DNA of 22,050 nt from Deltaproteobacteria bacterium (GCA_019312705.1 JAFDCW010000049.1:1-22050), one strand, 5' to 3'. Shown: positions 1 to 7,174, counted from the stretch's first letter. Numbers and translations: made by a program. The notes: generated by a model not told the origin, from the letters alone.

Positions 1-507
1 GAGACGCACATCACGCCCATTATGATTCGGGACGAGATGCTGACGCTCAAGCTCGGCGCCTATCTCTTCCATGGTGGCGGGGTGATGATGATGCCCTTCG
101 TATCACCCGGTGTTCCCCCCAATACGGAGCGGCTCCGGTGCAACGTCACGGCCGCCCACAGCAAGGCCGAGATGGGCTACGCCCTCGAGATGATCGGTGA
201 GATCGGCAAGATGCTCGAGGTCCTACCGAAGACTGCGAGTACCGGCACCCCCAAGTGGGAGAAGGCTCTCTGGATGGCCCAGCACGGCGTCGAGGGCACC
301 CGAAACGCAGGCGTCGGCCACCTCGTGAAGCAGTTCGAGGTCCACGGAGGCCCGCTCAAAGAGATGGCCTCTGACGTCTGGCGCGCCGCCCGTCCGGGCA
401 AACCCCAGGACGGCTGGAGCGAGCCAGAGCCCAAGGCCGATGACGCGAAGAAGACGCCTTCGCCGGCAGCCAAGAGCGAAACCGCCTCCCCCGCCGGCGG
501 CAAGTAG
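1..507 (+). CDS. PLP-dependent aminotransferase/acyltransferase, AONS-KBL type (5' truncated)
   Basis: The frame is open from base 1, so this is the C-terminal part of a longer gene; the ATG at 22 is internal. The readable residues ETHITPIMIRDE, then GGGVMMMPFVSPGVPP and ERLRCNVTAAHS, match the small C-terminal domain of fold-type I alpha-oxoamine synthases (8-amino-7-oxononanoate synthase, 2-amino-3-ketobutyrate CoA ligase, serine palmitoyltransferase). In these enzymes the 'P..PP...RLR...TAAHS' segment lines the active site. They condense an acyl-CoA with an amino acid using PLP. The catalytic lysine lies upstream of the window and cannot be seen. After the usual family end there is a tail of about 80 residues that becomes Pro/Ala/Lys-rich (PEPKADDAKKTPSPAAKSE). 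The tail is unusual for the family and looks disordered. The substrate cannot be told from this fragment. Confidence 0.8.
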   Translation, partial: ETHITPIMIRDEMLTLKLGAYLFHGGGVMMMPFVSPGVPPNTERLRCNVTAAHSKAEMGYALEMIGEIGKMLEVLPKTASTGTPKWEKALWMAQHGVEGTRNAGVGHLVKQFEVHGGPLKEMASDVWRAARPGKPQDGWSEPEPKADDAKKTPSPAAKSETASPAGGK

Positions 508-516
508 CCGGGGGAG
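486..516 (+). terminator. GC hairpin overlapping the aminotransferase stop codon
   Basis: CTCCCCCG at 486-493 pairs perfectly with CGGGGGAG at 509-516, enclosing the TAG stop codon at 505-507. No T-run follows, so it does not meet the usual rule for an intrinsic terminator. It may still pause or protect the 3' end of the transcript. Weak call. Confidence 0.22.
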
Positions 517-543
517 CGACGAACGCGCATTTGAGCGCGAAGA

Positions 544-592
544 CGGCGGGGGTGGGGGTGCCTCCAGCTGCGGGGGGCTTTGTTACGCGACG
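544..592 (+). repeat. Dispersed repeat, copy A
   Basis: A 49-base unit that reads from a G-rich arm, through GCCTCCAGC, into GGGCTTTGTTACGCGACG. It recurs in inverted orientation at 1275-1323 with 47 of 49 bases matching. Its left 25 bases also form the left arm of the 151-bp element. In one frame the reverse complement translates as RRVTKPPAAGGTPTP, which yields spurious open frames. Confidence 0.7.
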
Positions 593-695
593 TCCGGAGT
601 TGGCGCTGTGTTTGGCGGGGTTGGTGTCGCGGGAGGCAGAAGGCGCTCGGTTGCCGGACGCTTTTACCTCCGCTGGAGGCACCCCCACCCCCGCC
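545..695. repeat. 151-bp element bounded by 24-bp perfect inverted repeats
   Basis: The 24 bases at 545-568 are exactly the reverse complement of 672-695 (right arm begins GCTGGAGGCACCCCCACC). They enclose 103 bases. The arms are almost pure G on one side and C on the other, so the transcript could form a very stable hairpin. The layout resembles a MITE or a REP-like palindromic unit. No target-site duplication is evident by eye. Confidence 0.6.
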
Positions 696-1042
696 TGATT
701 GACCTAAGCCGGGCGAACTTCGGCTGAGATGCTGGTCGCCGATGACCGTGGCTGGTGTTGGTATTAAACGGGGATGATCCCGGTCCCGGCAGGGCGCGTC
801 TGCTCCGCTCCTAACTTTCGCAGTTGCCGGTGGATGGTCGCGGGACCGCGGGATTCATTCCGTACCGCATGTCGGACGTGGTCACGCACGGGCCTCCGCA
901 TCCACCCCACCGCCGGAACCTCCCACTCGCACTGAGCACGCCGCCTTTGAGCCAGGTACTGATGGAGACGGGCTCGCTGTTGGCATTGGAGCGAAGATCT
1001 CTGATCGTCGGTCTGGGGCCTTCGTTCTTGTAGGCTTGCCCA

Positions 1043-1198
1043 ATGAGCGGAGCGCAGAAACTCGTGACCGACTAGGTTCTCGCCTATCGGGAGTGCGCCC
1101 GGACGGTTTGGAATGGCTACTTCCGGCATCTGCCGGATGGCTGGCACGAGTTCATCAACGTCGACCATGAACTTTTCGTCGGCCTCGTCCTCGTCCAG
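1043..1198 (+). pseudogene. Decayed coding remnant with in-frame stop
   Basis: Reading from the ATG at 1043 gives MSGAQKLVTD, a TAG stop at 1073-1075, then in the same frame ECARTVWNGYFR, DGWHEFINVDHELF and VGLVL. The residue pattern after the stop (regularly spaced aromatic, acidic and hydrophobic residues, helical character) looks like real protein rather than random GC-rich translation. It resembles small uncharacterised proteins with an 'ECARxxWNxYF' stretch, recalled only as a style and not verified. The 3' limit is uncertain: coding character is lost as the frame approaches repeat copy B. I regard it as a nonsense-interrupted fragment. Confidence 0.35.
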
Positions 1199-1274
1199 GT
1201 GTTCGGCGGGCACCCAGTCAGTTCCCCAACGCGAGACCTGATCCAGGTCAGACCGCGATTTGGGCCGAAGGGGT

Positions 1275-1323
1275 CGTCGCGTAACAAAGCCCCCCGGAGC
1301 TGGAGGCACCCCCACCCACGCCG
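1275..1323 (-). repeat. Dispersed repeat, copy B (inverted)
   Basis: This is the reverse complement of 544-592 with two mismatches in 49 bases. It lies 45 bases beyond the stop codon of the GMC oxidoreductase. Copies A and B face each other across about 680 bases, so the decayed stretch between them is flanked by terminal inverted repeats. Confidence 0.7.
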
Positions 1324-1367
1324 TCAATCCAGATCACACCCCCGCCGGCCGTACAGCGCGCTCCTAT

Positions 1368-2891
1368 TCACGCACCCTGCGCGCCCACCGCGATGACCCG
1401 CCCCACGTGGAGGCCCATCGCGTAGATGGAGAGCTGCGGGGGGACGCCGATCGAGGTCGGGAAGAGTGACCCGTCGGCGACGTAGAGGCCCTCGAGGTGA
1501 TGATGAGCCCCGTCGCTGCCGACGGCGGCTACGTCCGGGTCGTCGCCCATGGGGACCGAGGCCATGGGGTGAACTGCCGTGACGCCCATCTCGCCTCGCC
1601 GTAGCTCCATGTTTCGGATCCCATCGAGGGAGTCCGAGGGCGAGAGTTCGATGACCGGGTCCGACGGGACAAATACCCGCCGGGCGCCTGCGGCGAAGAG
1701 CAACTTGACCGAGGCCTCGAGACCGAAGAGCAGTTCCGCGCGATCCTCCTCGTCGGGCCAGTAATCGATCGCGAGCCCCCTATCCCCCGAGGGAGTCACC
1801 GTCCCCGGCGTGAGGTCGTGGATCATCGCCGTGAGCACGGCGAGGCGCGGATAGAGGGTCATGAGTCGGCGATGGTCGGCGCCGAGGCCCGGTAGAATGG
1901 TCGCGGTGCCAACGGGGTGGGCGAAGGCCGGCACCAACCACACGCGTGAGCCGCGGGCCGGAGACCCTTCCGAAGACCCCGCCGCCTCGTCGTCGAGGGA
2001 GAGATGTTCGGTGCACTCGTAGGTCTGGGGGATGCCCTCCCAGGCCCGGACCTCTTCGGGCATCTCGCCGGCTGCGACGAGGGCGGGGTGCACACGCAAT
2101 CCCCGGCCGGTCTCACCGCCGGGGTCCGGGACGTCCGAGCGCGTGAGCAGGGCGGCGGTGCCCGTCGCCGAGGCCGACAACTCTTCACGGGTACGCCCGT
2201 CGAGGGCCACAGCTTCGACTCCGAGAGCCCGGCCGCCGTCGTGCAACACCTGCACCGCGTGGGCCCGCGTCAGCACCGTGGTGCCGGCACGCACCGCCCG
2301 CGGCAAGAGCACCTTGGCCGCGTTGTTCTTCGCGTCGTACGCACACCCGACCTCGCAGAACCCGCTGCCGATGCACCCCGACCGGTTGTGGGAAAGCCCT
2401 CCCCCTTCCCAACCGAGGGCCTCCGTGCCGCGTTTGAGGATCAGGTTGTGCCTATTCCATTGGTCCTCGGGGACCCGGCTGACCGAAAGCAAGCGCTCGA
2501 CCTCCGTATAGAGCTGGTCCCATCGCTCCGGCGGAAGGTGCGACAGCCCCCGGTCTCGCCGCCAAGCCGCCAGGATTCCAGCCGGGATGCGCTTGCAGAG
2601 GTTGAGGTTGTGTACGGTCGAGCCGCCGAGGGCGCGGCCCTGGTGAATCGCGACGGCGCGGTCCGTGGTGGTGCGGCCACCGTGGTCCCAGAGCAACTGC
2701 GGAACCATCTGCTCTTCGCGCTGGGTCATGGACTCGGGCGGCACGAAGGCGCCGGCTTCGAGCATGACGACGTCGAGACCCGCCTCCGCCGCGACCATGG
2801 CCACCATCGCCCCCCCAGCCCCGGACCCGACGACGCAGAGGTCGGCATGGATCTCGGTGGGGAGGTCGAGGAGCGACGCGTCGTAGATCAC
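1368..2891 (-). CDS. GMC-family FAD-dependent oxidoreductase
   Basis: A 507-residue flavoprotein of the glucose-methanol-choline family, which oxidises alcohols or sterols through FAD. Numbered from the GTG start: the dinucleotide loop GSGAGG is at 22-27, the second FAD signature GRALGGSTVHN at 85-95, a cysteine cluster C173-x5-C179-x3-C183, the active-site His in HPMASVPMG at H441, and the C-terminal VADGSLFPTSIGVPPQLS at 471-488. The region around LSASATGTAALLTRS (238-252) follows 'TREE' directly, so the strand usually found before it seems shortened by roughly ten residues. The GTG at 2891 is chosen because it overlaps the upstream stop codon as GTGA. A longer ATG-initiated frame would run 28 residues of poor protein into that gene. 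The partner subunit is probably the C-terminal domain of the upstream gene. The substrate is unknown. Confidence 0.88.
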   Translation of the reverse strand: MIYDASLLDLPTEIHADLCVVGSGAGGAMVAMVAAEAGLDVVMLEAGAFVPPESMTQREEQMVPQLLWDHGGRTTTDRAVAIHQGRALGGSTVHNLNLCKRIPAGILAAWRRDRGLSHLPPERWDQLYTEVERLLSVSRVPEDQWNRHNLILKRGTEALGWEGGGLSHNRSGCIGSGFCEVGCAYDAKNNAAKVLLPRAVRAGTTVLTRAHAVQVLHDGGRALGVEAVALDGRTREELSASATGTAALLTRSDVPDPGGETGRGLRVHPALVAAGEMPEEVRAWEGIPQTYECTEHLSLDDEAAGSSEGSPARGSRVWLVPAFAHPVGTATILPGLGADHRRLMTLYPRLAVLTAMIHDLTPGTVTPSGDRGLAIDYWPDEEDRAELLFGLEASVKLLFAAGARRVFVPSDPVIELSPSDSLDGIRNMELRRGEMGVTAVHPMASVPMGDDPDVAAVGSDGAHHHLEGLYVADGSLFPTSIGVPPQLSIYAMGLHVGRVIAVGAQGA

Positions 2892-4513
2892 GAGGCCACT
2901 CCCGGCGGCACGGCCCCAGGGGGCGCGACGAGGGAGTCGTAGCGGCTGGCGGTGCCCGGCACCGGGCCGACCCACGGGCCGCCATAGCCGATGCCCGGCC
3001 AGGCCCGGGGGTCCTGGTAGTAGCCGAGGTAGGCGAAGTCACGTAGGCCCTTCGCCGCCTGCCCGAGTTCGTCGTCGCGAAGGGCGAGGGCCTCGACGAA
3101 CTCGCGGCGCGCGGCCGGAGCGAGGCGGGTGAAGCGCCGGAGGTTGCCGTCGAGGGAAGTGCCGTGTTCGACCAGCGCGAAGAGGCCGTGAATCTCGGTT
3201 CGCATTTTGCTGGGCATGCCGAGGACGTAGCGGTCGACGTTGCACGCAATGTCGTCCGGGGAGACGCCGCCGGGGATCTCTCCCCCGGGAACGCCCGGGA
3301 CCAGAGCCTCGGCAGCCGCGGCGAGCACCGCCCCCTCCCACTCGAAGAGCGCATGCCCTTCCCATCCGGAGACCGACCCATGCAAACCAACGCGTGCGCC
3401 AATTGCGCCACCGACCACCGCCGTTGCGCCGAGGGCGACCCATCGGCGTCGACCAATCTTGCCCCATGCCCCGCCGTCCTCCGCTGCCTGGAGCGCCCGC
3501 TGGAGCGTCCGCGGTAACCGCTGCTCCCACCCATCAGAGCTCGGCAGGGTGCCGCGGTGCGGCGTATGCCAAAAGAGCACCTGCTCGCCGCGGGCGTCGC
3601 TGACATCCGCACAGAGCGCAGCCATCGCCTTGCCGCCGTAGACGGGCTCGAGACCGAGGCCGAAACGCGAAAGCGATTCGCACTCTCTCAGCGACGCGTC
3701 GGTCGGGTGGCCATAGCCTCGTCCGAGCATGCGGCGGTCGATGTGGATGGGCGCCCGGTCGACCTCAGCGGGCAGCCGCAATCCAGCGGCGCGCATTGCC
3801 GAGACGGTCCGCGCTGCGAGGGTGTCGAGGCGCGACTGCCGCGCGAATACCCCCTCGACGGCCGAGACCGCGTGCACGCGGGGCCTGAGTCCCGCGAGAG
3901 CCAGGCCGAGGGAGAGGCCCACGACCGTTCCACCGCTACCGAGGGGCACGTAGATCCGATCGACCTCCGGGAGCTCACCGGAACGAATCTGGTCAGCGAG
4001 TTCGAGCCCGGCTCGAACCATGCCGATGGTACCCGTCGGGGAGGACGCGCCGGGGGCGACGACCGCGCGACCGCCGAGGCGTTCTGCGAGCAGGGCGCGA
4101 GGGTGACGAAGCGCGAGGGTGACGCGGTTCGAAAAGTAGCGCAGCTCCGTAGGGCCGGAGGCGGTGAACGCGAGGTTGTCGAGGACCCACGGCCCGAGGG
4201 GCTCCCAGAAGGTCAATGCGAGCAGTCGATGCCCCCCGAGATCCGCTGCGGCCGTCAACGTCGCCAGATGCCCCGACCCGATGGCCCCTACCGAGGCCCA
4301 CTCGGCCGCATCGGCGAAGCGGGGATCCGCGAGGGCGAAGTCGAGCTTGCGCACCTTCGTGCCCCCGTGCAGGTCGGGACAGAGGTCGTCCCGCTTTGCG
4401 CCAAGCCAAGCGAGGCCGAGCTCTTCGGCCAGGTCCGGAAGAGGCGTCACCGGGGTCGGGTCCGCAGCCCAACCGAGGCGAGGAAGGGCATCGAGCTCTT
4501 CGCGTCGCAGCAC
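2888..4513 (-). CDS. Fusion: D-cysteine desulfhydrase/ACC deaminase-like PLP domain plus GMC small-subunit-like domain
   Basis: Residues 1 to about 340 (from the GTG start) are a fold-type II PLP enzyme of the D-cysteine desulfhydrase/ACC deaminase group. GGTKVRKL carries the presumed Schiff-base lysine (family GGNK, here Asn to Thr), VGAIGSGH replaces the usual GGIQSNQ/H loop, and VPLGSGGTVVGL is the phosphate loop. The last 190 or so residues begin GRRRWVALGATAVVGGAIG, a Tat-like twin-arginine and hydrophobic segment. A helical region (ALVPGVPGGEIPGGVSPDDIA, YLGYYQDP) follows that resembles the small subunit of gluconate-2-dehydrogenase-type GMC complexes. The two parts are in one uninterrupted frame. 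The GTG at 4513 is preferred over a TTG at 4549, because the PLP family starts just before 'LPRL' and a promoter-like -10 lies 6 nt upstream. The gene overlaps the GMC gene by 4 nt. Either a natural fusion or two genes joined by an indel. Confidence 0.72.
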   Translation of the reverse strand: MLRREELDALPRLGWAADPTPVTPLPDLAEELGLAWLGAKRDDLCPDLHGGTKVRKLDFALADPRFADAAEWASVGAIGSGHLATLTAAADLGGHRLLALTFWEPLGPWVLDNLAFTASGPTELRYFSNRVTLALRHPRALLAERLGGRAVVAPGASSPTGTIGMVRAGLELADQIRSGELPEVDRIYVPLGSGGTVVGLSLGLALAGLRPRVHAVSAVEGVFARQSRLDTLAARTVSAMRAAGLRLPAEVDRAPIHIDRRMLGRGYGHPTDASLRECESLSRFGLGLEPVYGGKAMAALCADVSDARGEQVLFWHTPHRGTLPSSDGWEQRLPRTLQRALQAAEDGGAWGKIGRRRWVALGATAVVGGAIGARVGLHGSVSGWEGHALFEWEGAVLAAAAEALVPGVPGGEIPGGVSPDDIACNVDRYVLGMPSKMRTEIHGLFALVEHGTSLDGNLRRFTRLAPAARREFVEALALRDDELGQAAKGLRDFAYLGYYQDPRAWPGIGYGGPWVGPVPGTASRYDSLVAPPGAVPPGVAS

Positions 4514-4519
4514 CGGCGA

Positions 4520-4549
4520 AAGATAGCAATACCCTCGGCCGCCGCCCAA
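4520..4549 (-). promoter_or_regulatory. Candidate promoter of the PLP-fusion/GMC pair
   Basis: On the minus strand, TTGGGC (4549-4544), an 18-nt spacer and TATCTT (4525-4520), with TG one base before the -10 (an extended -10). Only 6 nt separate the -10 from the GTG start, which would give a leaderless mRNA. Confidence 0.4.
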
Positions 4550-4615
4550 GGGTTCTCGATCGCGGCTCCGCGCCCCCAGTTGATCGATGGCACCTCACGG
4601 CGCGAAAAATGCCCG

Positions 4616-4621
4616 TATCAT
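4616..4621 (+). promoter_or_regulatory. -10-like hexamer before the DUF1415 gene
   Basis: TATCAT lies 6 nt before the GTG at 4628. No convincing -35 was found at the normal spacing. It is listed because the same arrangement recurs before several genes in the window. Confidence 0.3.
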
Positions 4622-4627
4622 GGCGCC

Positions 4628-5338
4628 GTGACGGAGCGCCTCGAATCGCCCTACGAACCACTCCCGACGGTCGGCCCGGAAACCCAGCGCGCCATCGAAG
4701 AGGCGGCGCTCGAAGCAAACGAACGCTACCTCACGGATGTCATCGAGCGCTTCGCCTTCTGCCCCTATTCGAAGGAGGGCCGGCAGAACGGAGAGACCCG
4801 ACGAGTCGTTCACTACGCCGACACGCCATCCGTCGATGCGCTCCTCGACCTGATGGATGAGGCGATCGAATCCGGTGTCGTCGTCACCCAGGTCATCCTG
4901 CCCCTGGTCGAAGTCGACGGGGACGCGTTCACGCGCTTCGCCATCGCGCTGACCGACCTGGGCCACAAACGCCGGGGCGATTCCGTCTTCGCCGTCGCCC
5001 CCCTGCACCCCGGCCTCGAGTTCGGCGAGAACGGGCACGCGATGGTGCCTCTCTTCCGCCGCTCCCCGGACCCCACCATCCAGTGGGTGCGCCTCGACGG
5101 CCTCGCCGCCATCTACGAGGGCCGGGACGGAGAGGACGCCTATCTGCCCCCAGAAGAGATCTTCGAATTCCTGGCGGCGCACCCCAAGGGCAAGCCCCGG
5201 CTCTACGACCGCATCTGCGATACGAACGCCATGATGGCCCACCGCCTCGGCGTCGAGCAGGTGGTCCAAATGCTCCGCGAGATCTCGGACGACGCGCGGG
5301 AGCGCTACGCACGCCTCCTACTGAATGACGAGGAGTGA
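4628..5338 (+). CDS. DUF1415 family protein
   Basis: A 236-residue soluble protein. The N-terminal part reads NERYLTDVIERFAFCPYSKEGR (split here as NERYLTDVIERF and FCPYSKEGR). The conserved Cys-Pro at C45-P46 matches the 'xLCPFA' signature of DUF1415 proteins, whose biochemical role is not established. Further along are HPGLEFGENGHAMVPLFRRSP and a C-terminal stretch NAMMAHRLGVEQVVQM, also typical of the family. The open frame extends far upstream on this strand, but that part is antisense to the PLP-fusion gene and has no protein character. The GTG at 4628 is the first start consistent with the family; the ATG at 4620 is out of frame. No signal peptide or membrane segment. It is divergent from the PLP-fusion gene, with both putative promoters in the 114-nt gap. 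Confidence 0.8.
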   Translation: MTERLESPYEPLPTVGPETQRAIEEAALEANERYLTDVIERFAFCPYSKEGRQNGETRRVVHYADTPSVDALLDLMDEAIESGVVVTQVILPLVEVDGDAFTRFAIALTDLGHKRRGDSVFAVAPLHPGLEFGENGHAMVPLFRRSPDPTIQWVRLDGLAAIYEGRDGEDAYLPPEEIFEFLAAHPKGKPRLYDRICDTNAMMAHRLGVEQVVQMLREISDDARERYARLLLNDEE

Positions 5339-5354
5339 GACAGGGGGGCGCGTC

Positions 5355-5382
5355 GATCGCCCGCCGGATGTCCGGCTCGATC
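5355..5382 (+). terminator. Imperfect GC hairpin downstream of the DUF1415 gene
   Basis: GATCG, CCC, GCCGGA, loop TG, TCCGGC, T, CGATC: an 11-bp stem with an internal bulge, starting 17 nt after the stop codon. The loop is very tight and no T-run follows, so it is either a weak factor-dependent terminator or a dyad operator. The rest of the 5339-5498 gap shows only a weak TTGGCG (5454-5459) and GATAGT (5476-5481) pair before the next gene. Confidence 0.28.
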
Positions 5383-5498
5383 TTCTGCCGAGAGCCAAGA
5401 AATACCTCGGCAATGGTTCAAAGCGGGGACGCCCACCTCCACCTACCTCGACCTTGGCGCCTAGCCGCAGGGGGTGATAGTTTGAGCCCCGTACGAAG

Positions 5499-6542
5499 AT
5501 GACCGCTAGCGCACAATCCCCCGGTCCCGACGAAGACGCGACGAAGTCGGAGTCTGGAGCCACAACGACCCCAGACGGCGCCGAGGGCGAAGGGGACGCC
5601 GGGCGGCTCTCGACCGATGACGCGGACCGTTTGGCGGCGCAGTTTCGGCCGAGCTGGGAGTCCATCGACGGCGGGTGGTCGACTGCGGGGGATGCCAACG
5701 GTGAAGACGCCCCCGCCGCCGAAAAGCCCGAGGAGCCGGCTGCAGTAGCCGCGACCGGCAAACCGGAGCCGGAGACCCCGGCCGCCGCCTCGGTCGTCGT
5801 CGCCCCTGAGCCGCCTCCCGAGGCTTCGATCATCATTTCCCCGGAAGCGTCGACCCCATCCGAAGGGTCCGCCGCGCCAGAGACATCGAACGTCGGCGCC
5901 CCGGAACCTGCCGGTATCCCCTCGGTCATCATCGCACCGGACTCGGTCCCCCCCCCGGCTCCAGAACCGGTACGCCCGGTGCGAGTGGCAGACTCCTCGG
6001 CATTCGACGCGATGATGACCGCCCCGGTCCTGCCAGCCCGAAAGTCGAACCGCGGCATGCTCTACGCGGCTGGCGGCGTCGCCGCATTGATCGCCGTCGC
6101 GGTGGTTGCCGTCGCGGTCAGCGGATCCGACGACGATGACGCCGATAACGGCGCGGTCGCCTCAGCTCCGGCCGAGGGAACGTCCGCAGCGGAAGGGCAG
6201 GACGGCCAGGAAGGTCAGGACGTCCTCGGCGCATCCGCCGGAGGCGCGACGACCAGCGCAGACGACCCGGCGGCCGCCGAAGCGCCGGCCGAGGTTCGGG
6301 TCTTGATCCGAACCGAGCCCGCAGATGCCCGCCTGACCCTCGACGGACAGCTCGTCGACAACCCTTACGATGTTTCGGCCGCGGTCGGCGGCAGCCATAC
6401 GGTCGTCGCGACGGCGGTCGGCTTCGAGGGCTTTAGCGAGAGCGTCTCGTTCGGCGAAGATGTCGAGATGATGGCCGCCGCGTCGAGTCGCATGCGCAAT
6501 GGCCGCATGAGCATGGGCTTCACCAGCACCAACCCGTACTGA
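5499..6542 (+). CDS. Membrane-anchored PEGA-domain protein with disordered N-terminus
   Basis: 347 residues. Residues 1-180 are Pro/Ala/Glu-rich and probably disordered and cytoplasmic. They contain three near-copies of a short hydrophobic motif: SVVVAPE (98-104), SIIISPE (110-116) and SVIIAPD (142-148). A single transmembrane helix follows at about 187-208 (MLYAAGGVAALIAVAVVAVAV) with flanking basic residues RKSNR, giving N-in/C-out topology. After an acidic linker, a PEGA-type beta domain spans about 268-325 (VRVLIRTEPADARLTLDGQ, then NPYDV). The protein ends RMRNGRMSMGFTSTNPY. PEGA domains are surface or periplasmic beta folds, frequent in myxobacterial kinases and envelope proteins, with no known enzymatic role. 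There is no kinase domain here. Function unknown. The NPY ending is echoed by the Ser/Thr kinase at 12563-14257. Confidence 0.72.
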   Translation: MTASAQSPGPDEDATKSESGATTTPDGAEGEGDAGRLSTDDADRLAAQFRPSWESIDGGWSTAGDANGEDAPAAEKPEEPAAVAATGKPEPETPAAASVVVAPEPPPEASIIISPEASTPSEGSAAPETSNVGAPEPAGIPSVIIAPDSVPPPAPEPVRPVRVADSSAFDAMMTAPVLPARKSNRGMLYAAGGVAALIAVAVVAVAVSGSDDDDADNGAVASAPAEGTSAAEGQDGQEGQDVLGASAGGATTSADDPAAAEAPAEVRVLIRTEPADARLTLDGQLVDNPYDVSAAVGGSHTVVATAVGFEGFSESVSFGEDVEMMAAASSRMRNGRMSMGFTSTNPY

Positions 6543-6554
6543 CCAAGTTTCGGG

Positions 6555-6560
6555 TACATT
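6555..6560 (+). promoter_or_regulatory. -10-like hexamer before gloA
   Basis: TACATT ends 6 nt before the GTG start. No clear -35 is seen. Part of the recurring leaderless-type arrangement. Confidence 0.25.
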
Positions 6561-6566
6561 CCCGTT

Positions 6567-6995
6567 GTGAAGTACCTGCACACCATGGTCCGAGTGCGCG
6601 ATCTCGATGCATCGCTGCACTTCTACGTCTCGCTCCTGGGCCTCTGGGAGGTGCGCCGCCGGGCGAGTGAAGGTGGCCGCTTCACTCTGGTCTTCCTCGC
6701 CGCCCCGGGCGATGACGAGGCGCAGGTCGAACTCACCCACAACTGGGACCCCGAAGACCCGACGGACTTCGCCGGCAGCCGCAACTTTGGCCACCTGGCG
6801 TACGCAGTGGACGACATCTACGGGCTTTGCCAGCGCCTGATGGACGGCGGGGTGACGGTTGGCCGCCCTCCCCGGGACGGACGCATGGCATTCGTCCGGT
6901 CACCTGATGGCATCAGCATCGAGCTCCTCCAGCGCGGCGAGGCCCTGCCGCCGGCGGAACCTTGGGCGAGCATGAAGAACAGCGGATCTTGGTAG
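6567..6995 (+). CDS. gloA: Lactoylglutathione lyase (glyoxalase I), VOC superfamily
   Basis: 142 residues, the usual length for bacterial GloA, which isomerises the methylglyoxal-glutathione hemithioacetal to S-lactoylglutathione in the cytosol. The four metal ligands of the family are all present: H5 in YLHTMVRV, E55 in VELTHNW, H76 in FGHLAYAVDD and E119 in DGISIELL. The start is the GTG at 6567, required to keep the HTM strand that carries the first ligand. A -10-like TACATT sits 6 nt upstream, and there is no Shine-Dalgarno sequence. The gene begins 24 nt after the PEGA gene, and its 3' end overlaps a small lipoprotein frame. A role in methylglyoxal detoxification is inferred from the family. 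Confidence 0.88.
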   Translation: MKYLHTMVRVRDLDASLHFYVSLLGLWEVRRRASEGGRFTLVFLAAPGDDEAQVELTHNWDPEDPTDFAGSRNFGHLAYAVDDIYGLCQRLMDGGVTVGRPPRDGRMAFVRSPDGISIELLQRGEALPPAEPWASMKNSGSW

Positions 6996-7174
6996 CCCTC
7001 CTCTCGGCCCTCCTGGCGATCGGCGCTCTCGCTTGCGGCGCGGCCTCCGGCTCGAATTCCGGAGAGATCATCTTCGACTTCGGGGCAGACGAGGAGGCCG
7101 AATCCGAGGCCGACGCGGGTCGGCAGCCGCTCTCCCTGGATGCTGGCCTCGACGGGGACGTCGCCCCGCGTTGA
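6962..7174 (+). CDS. Small predicted lipoprotein
   Basis: 70 residues if the TTG at 6962 is used, 61 if the TTG at 6989 is used. Both starts are weak. The hydrophobic stretch LVALLSALLAIGALAC ends in a lipobox-like ALAC, so the mature protein would be lipid-anchored at Cys25 (long form). It is followed by an acidic, low-complexity tail (FDFGADEEAESEADAG). The frame overlaps the last 34 bases of gloA, which suggests co-translation. Its stop codon lies inside the -35 element proposed for purM. No domain recognised. It may be a real secreted small protein or a fortuitous frame; the lipobox is the main support. Confidence 0.5.
   Translation: MGEHEEQRILVALLSALLAIGALACGAASGSNSGEIIFDFGADEEAESEADAGRQPLSLDAGLDGDVAPR

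Larger units (their letters stand above)
508..1367. other. Gene-poor repeat-bearing interval
   Basis: About 860 bases separate the aminotransferase from the convergent GMC oxidoreductase. They hold three copies or half-copies of one GC-rich repeat (see the repeat entries) and a short decayed coding remnant near 1043-1198. Open frames across this interval translate the repeat itself and have no recognisable protein signature. I see no intact gene, tRNA or intact transposase here. It looks like a graveyard region shaped by repeat insertion and gene decay. Confidence 0.6.

Noticed and set aside
764..1327. 187-codon open frame on the minus strand
   Set aside because: Its first residues are translated repeat copy B, composition is Arg/Gln-rich without motifs, and a better coding remnant lies on the other strand.
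2004..2942. 312-codon plus-strand open frame opposite the GMC gene
   Set aside because: A shadow frame typical of GC-rich DNA; the minus-strand frame carries all GMC motifs.
4544..4549. TTG at 4549 as start of the PLP-fusion gene
   Set aside because: The preceding sequence has no ribosome site, the added residues do not fit the family, and the bases double as a -35 for a promoter that fits the GTG at 4513.
3557..4627. Long in-frame upstream extension of the DUF1415 gene
   Set aside because: It is antisense to the PLP-fusion gene, lacks protein motifs, and the family begins near the GTG at 4628.
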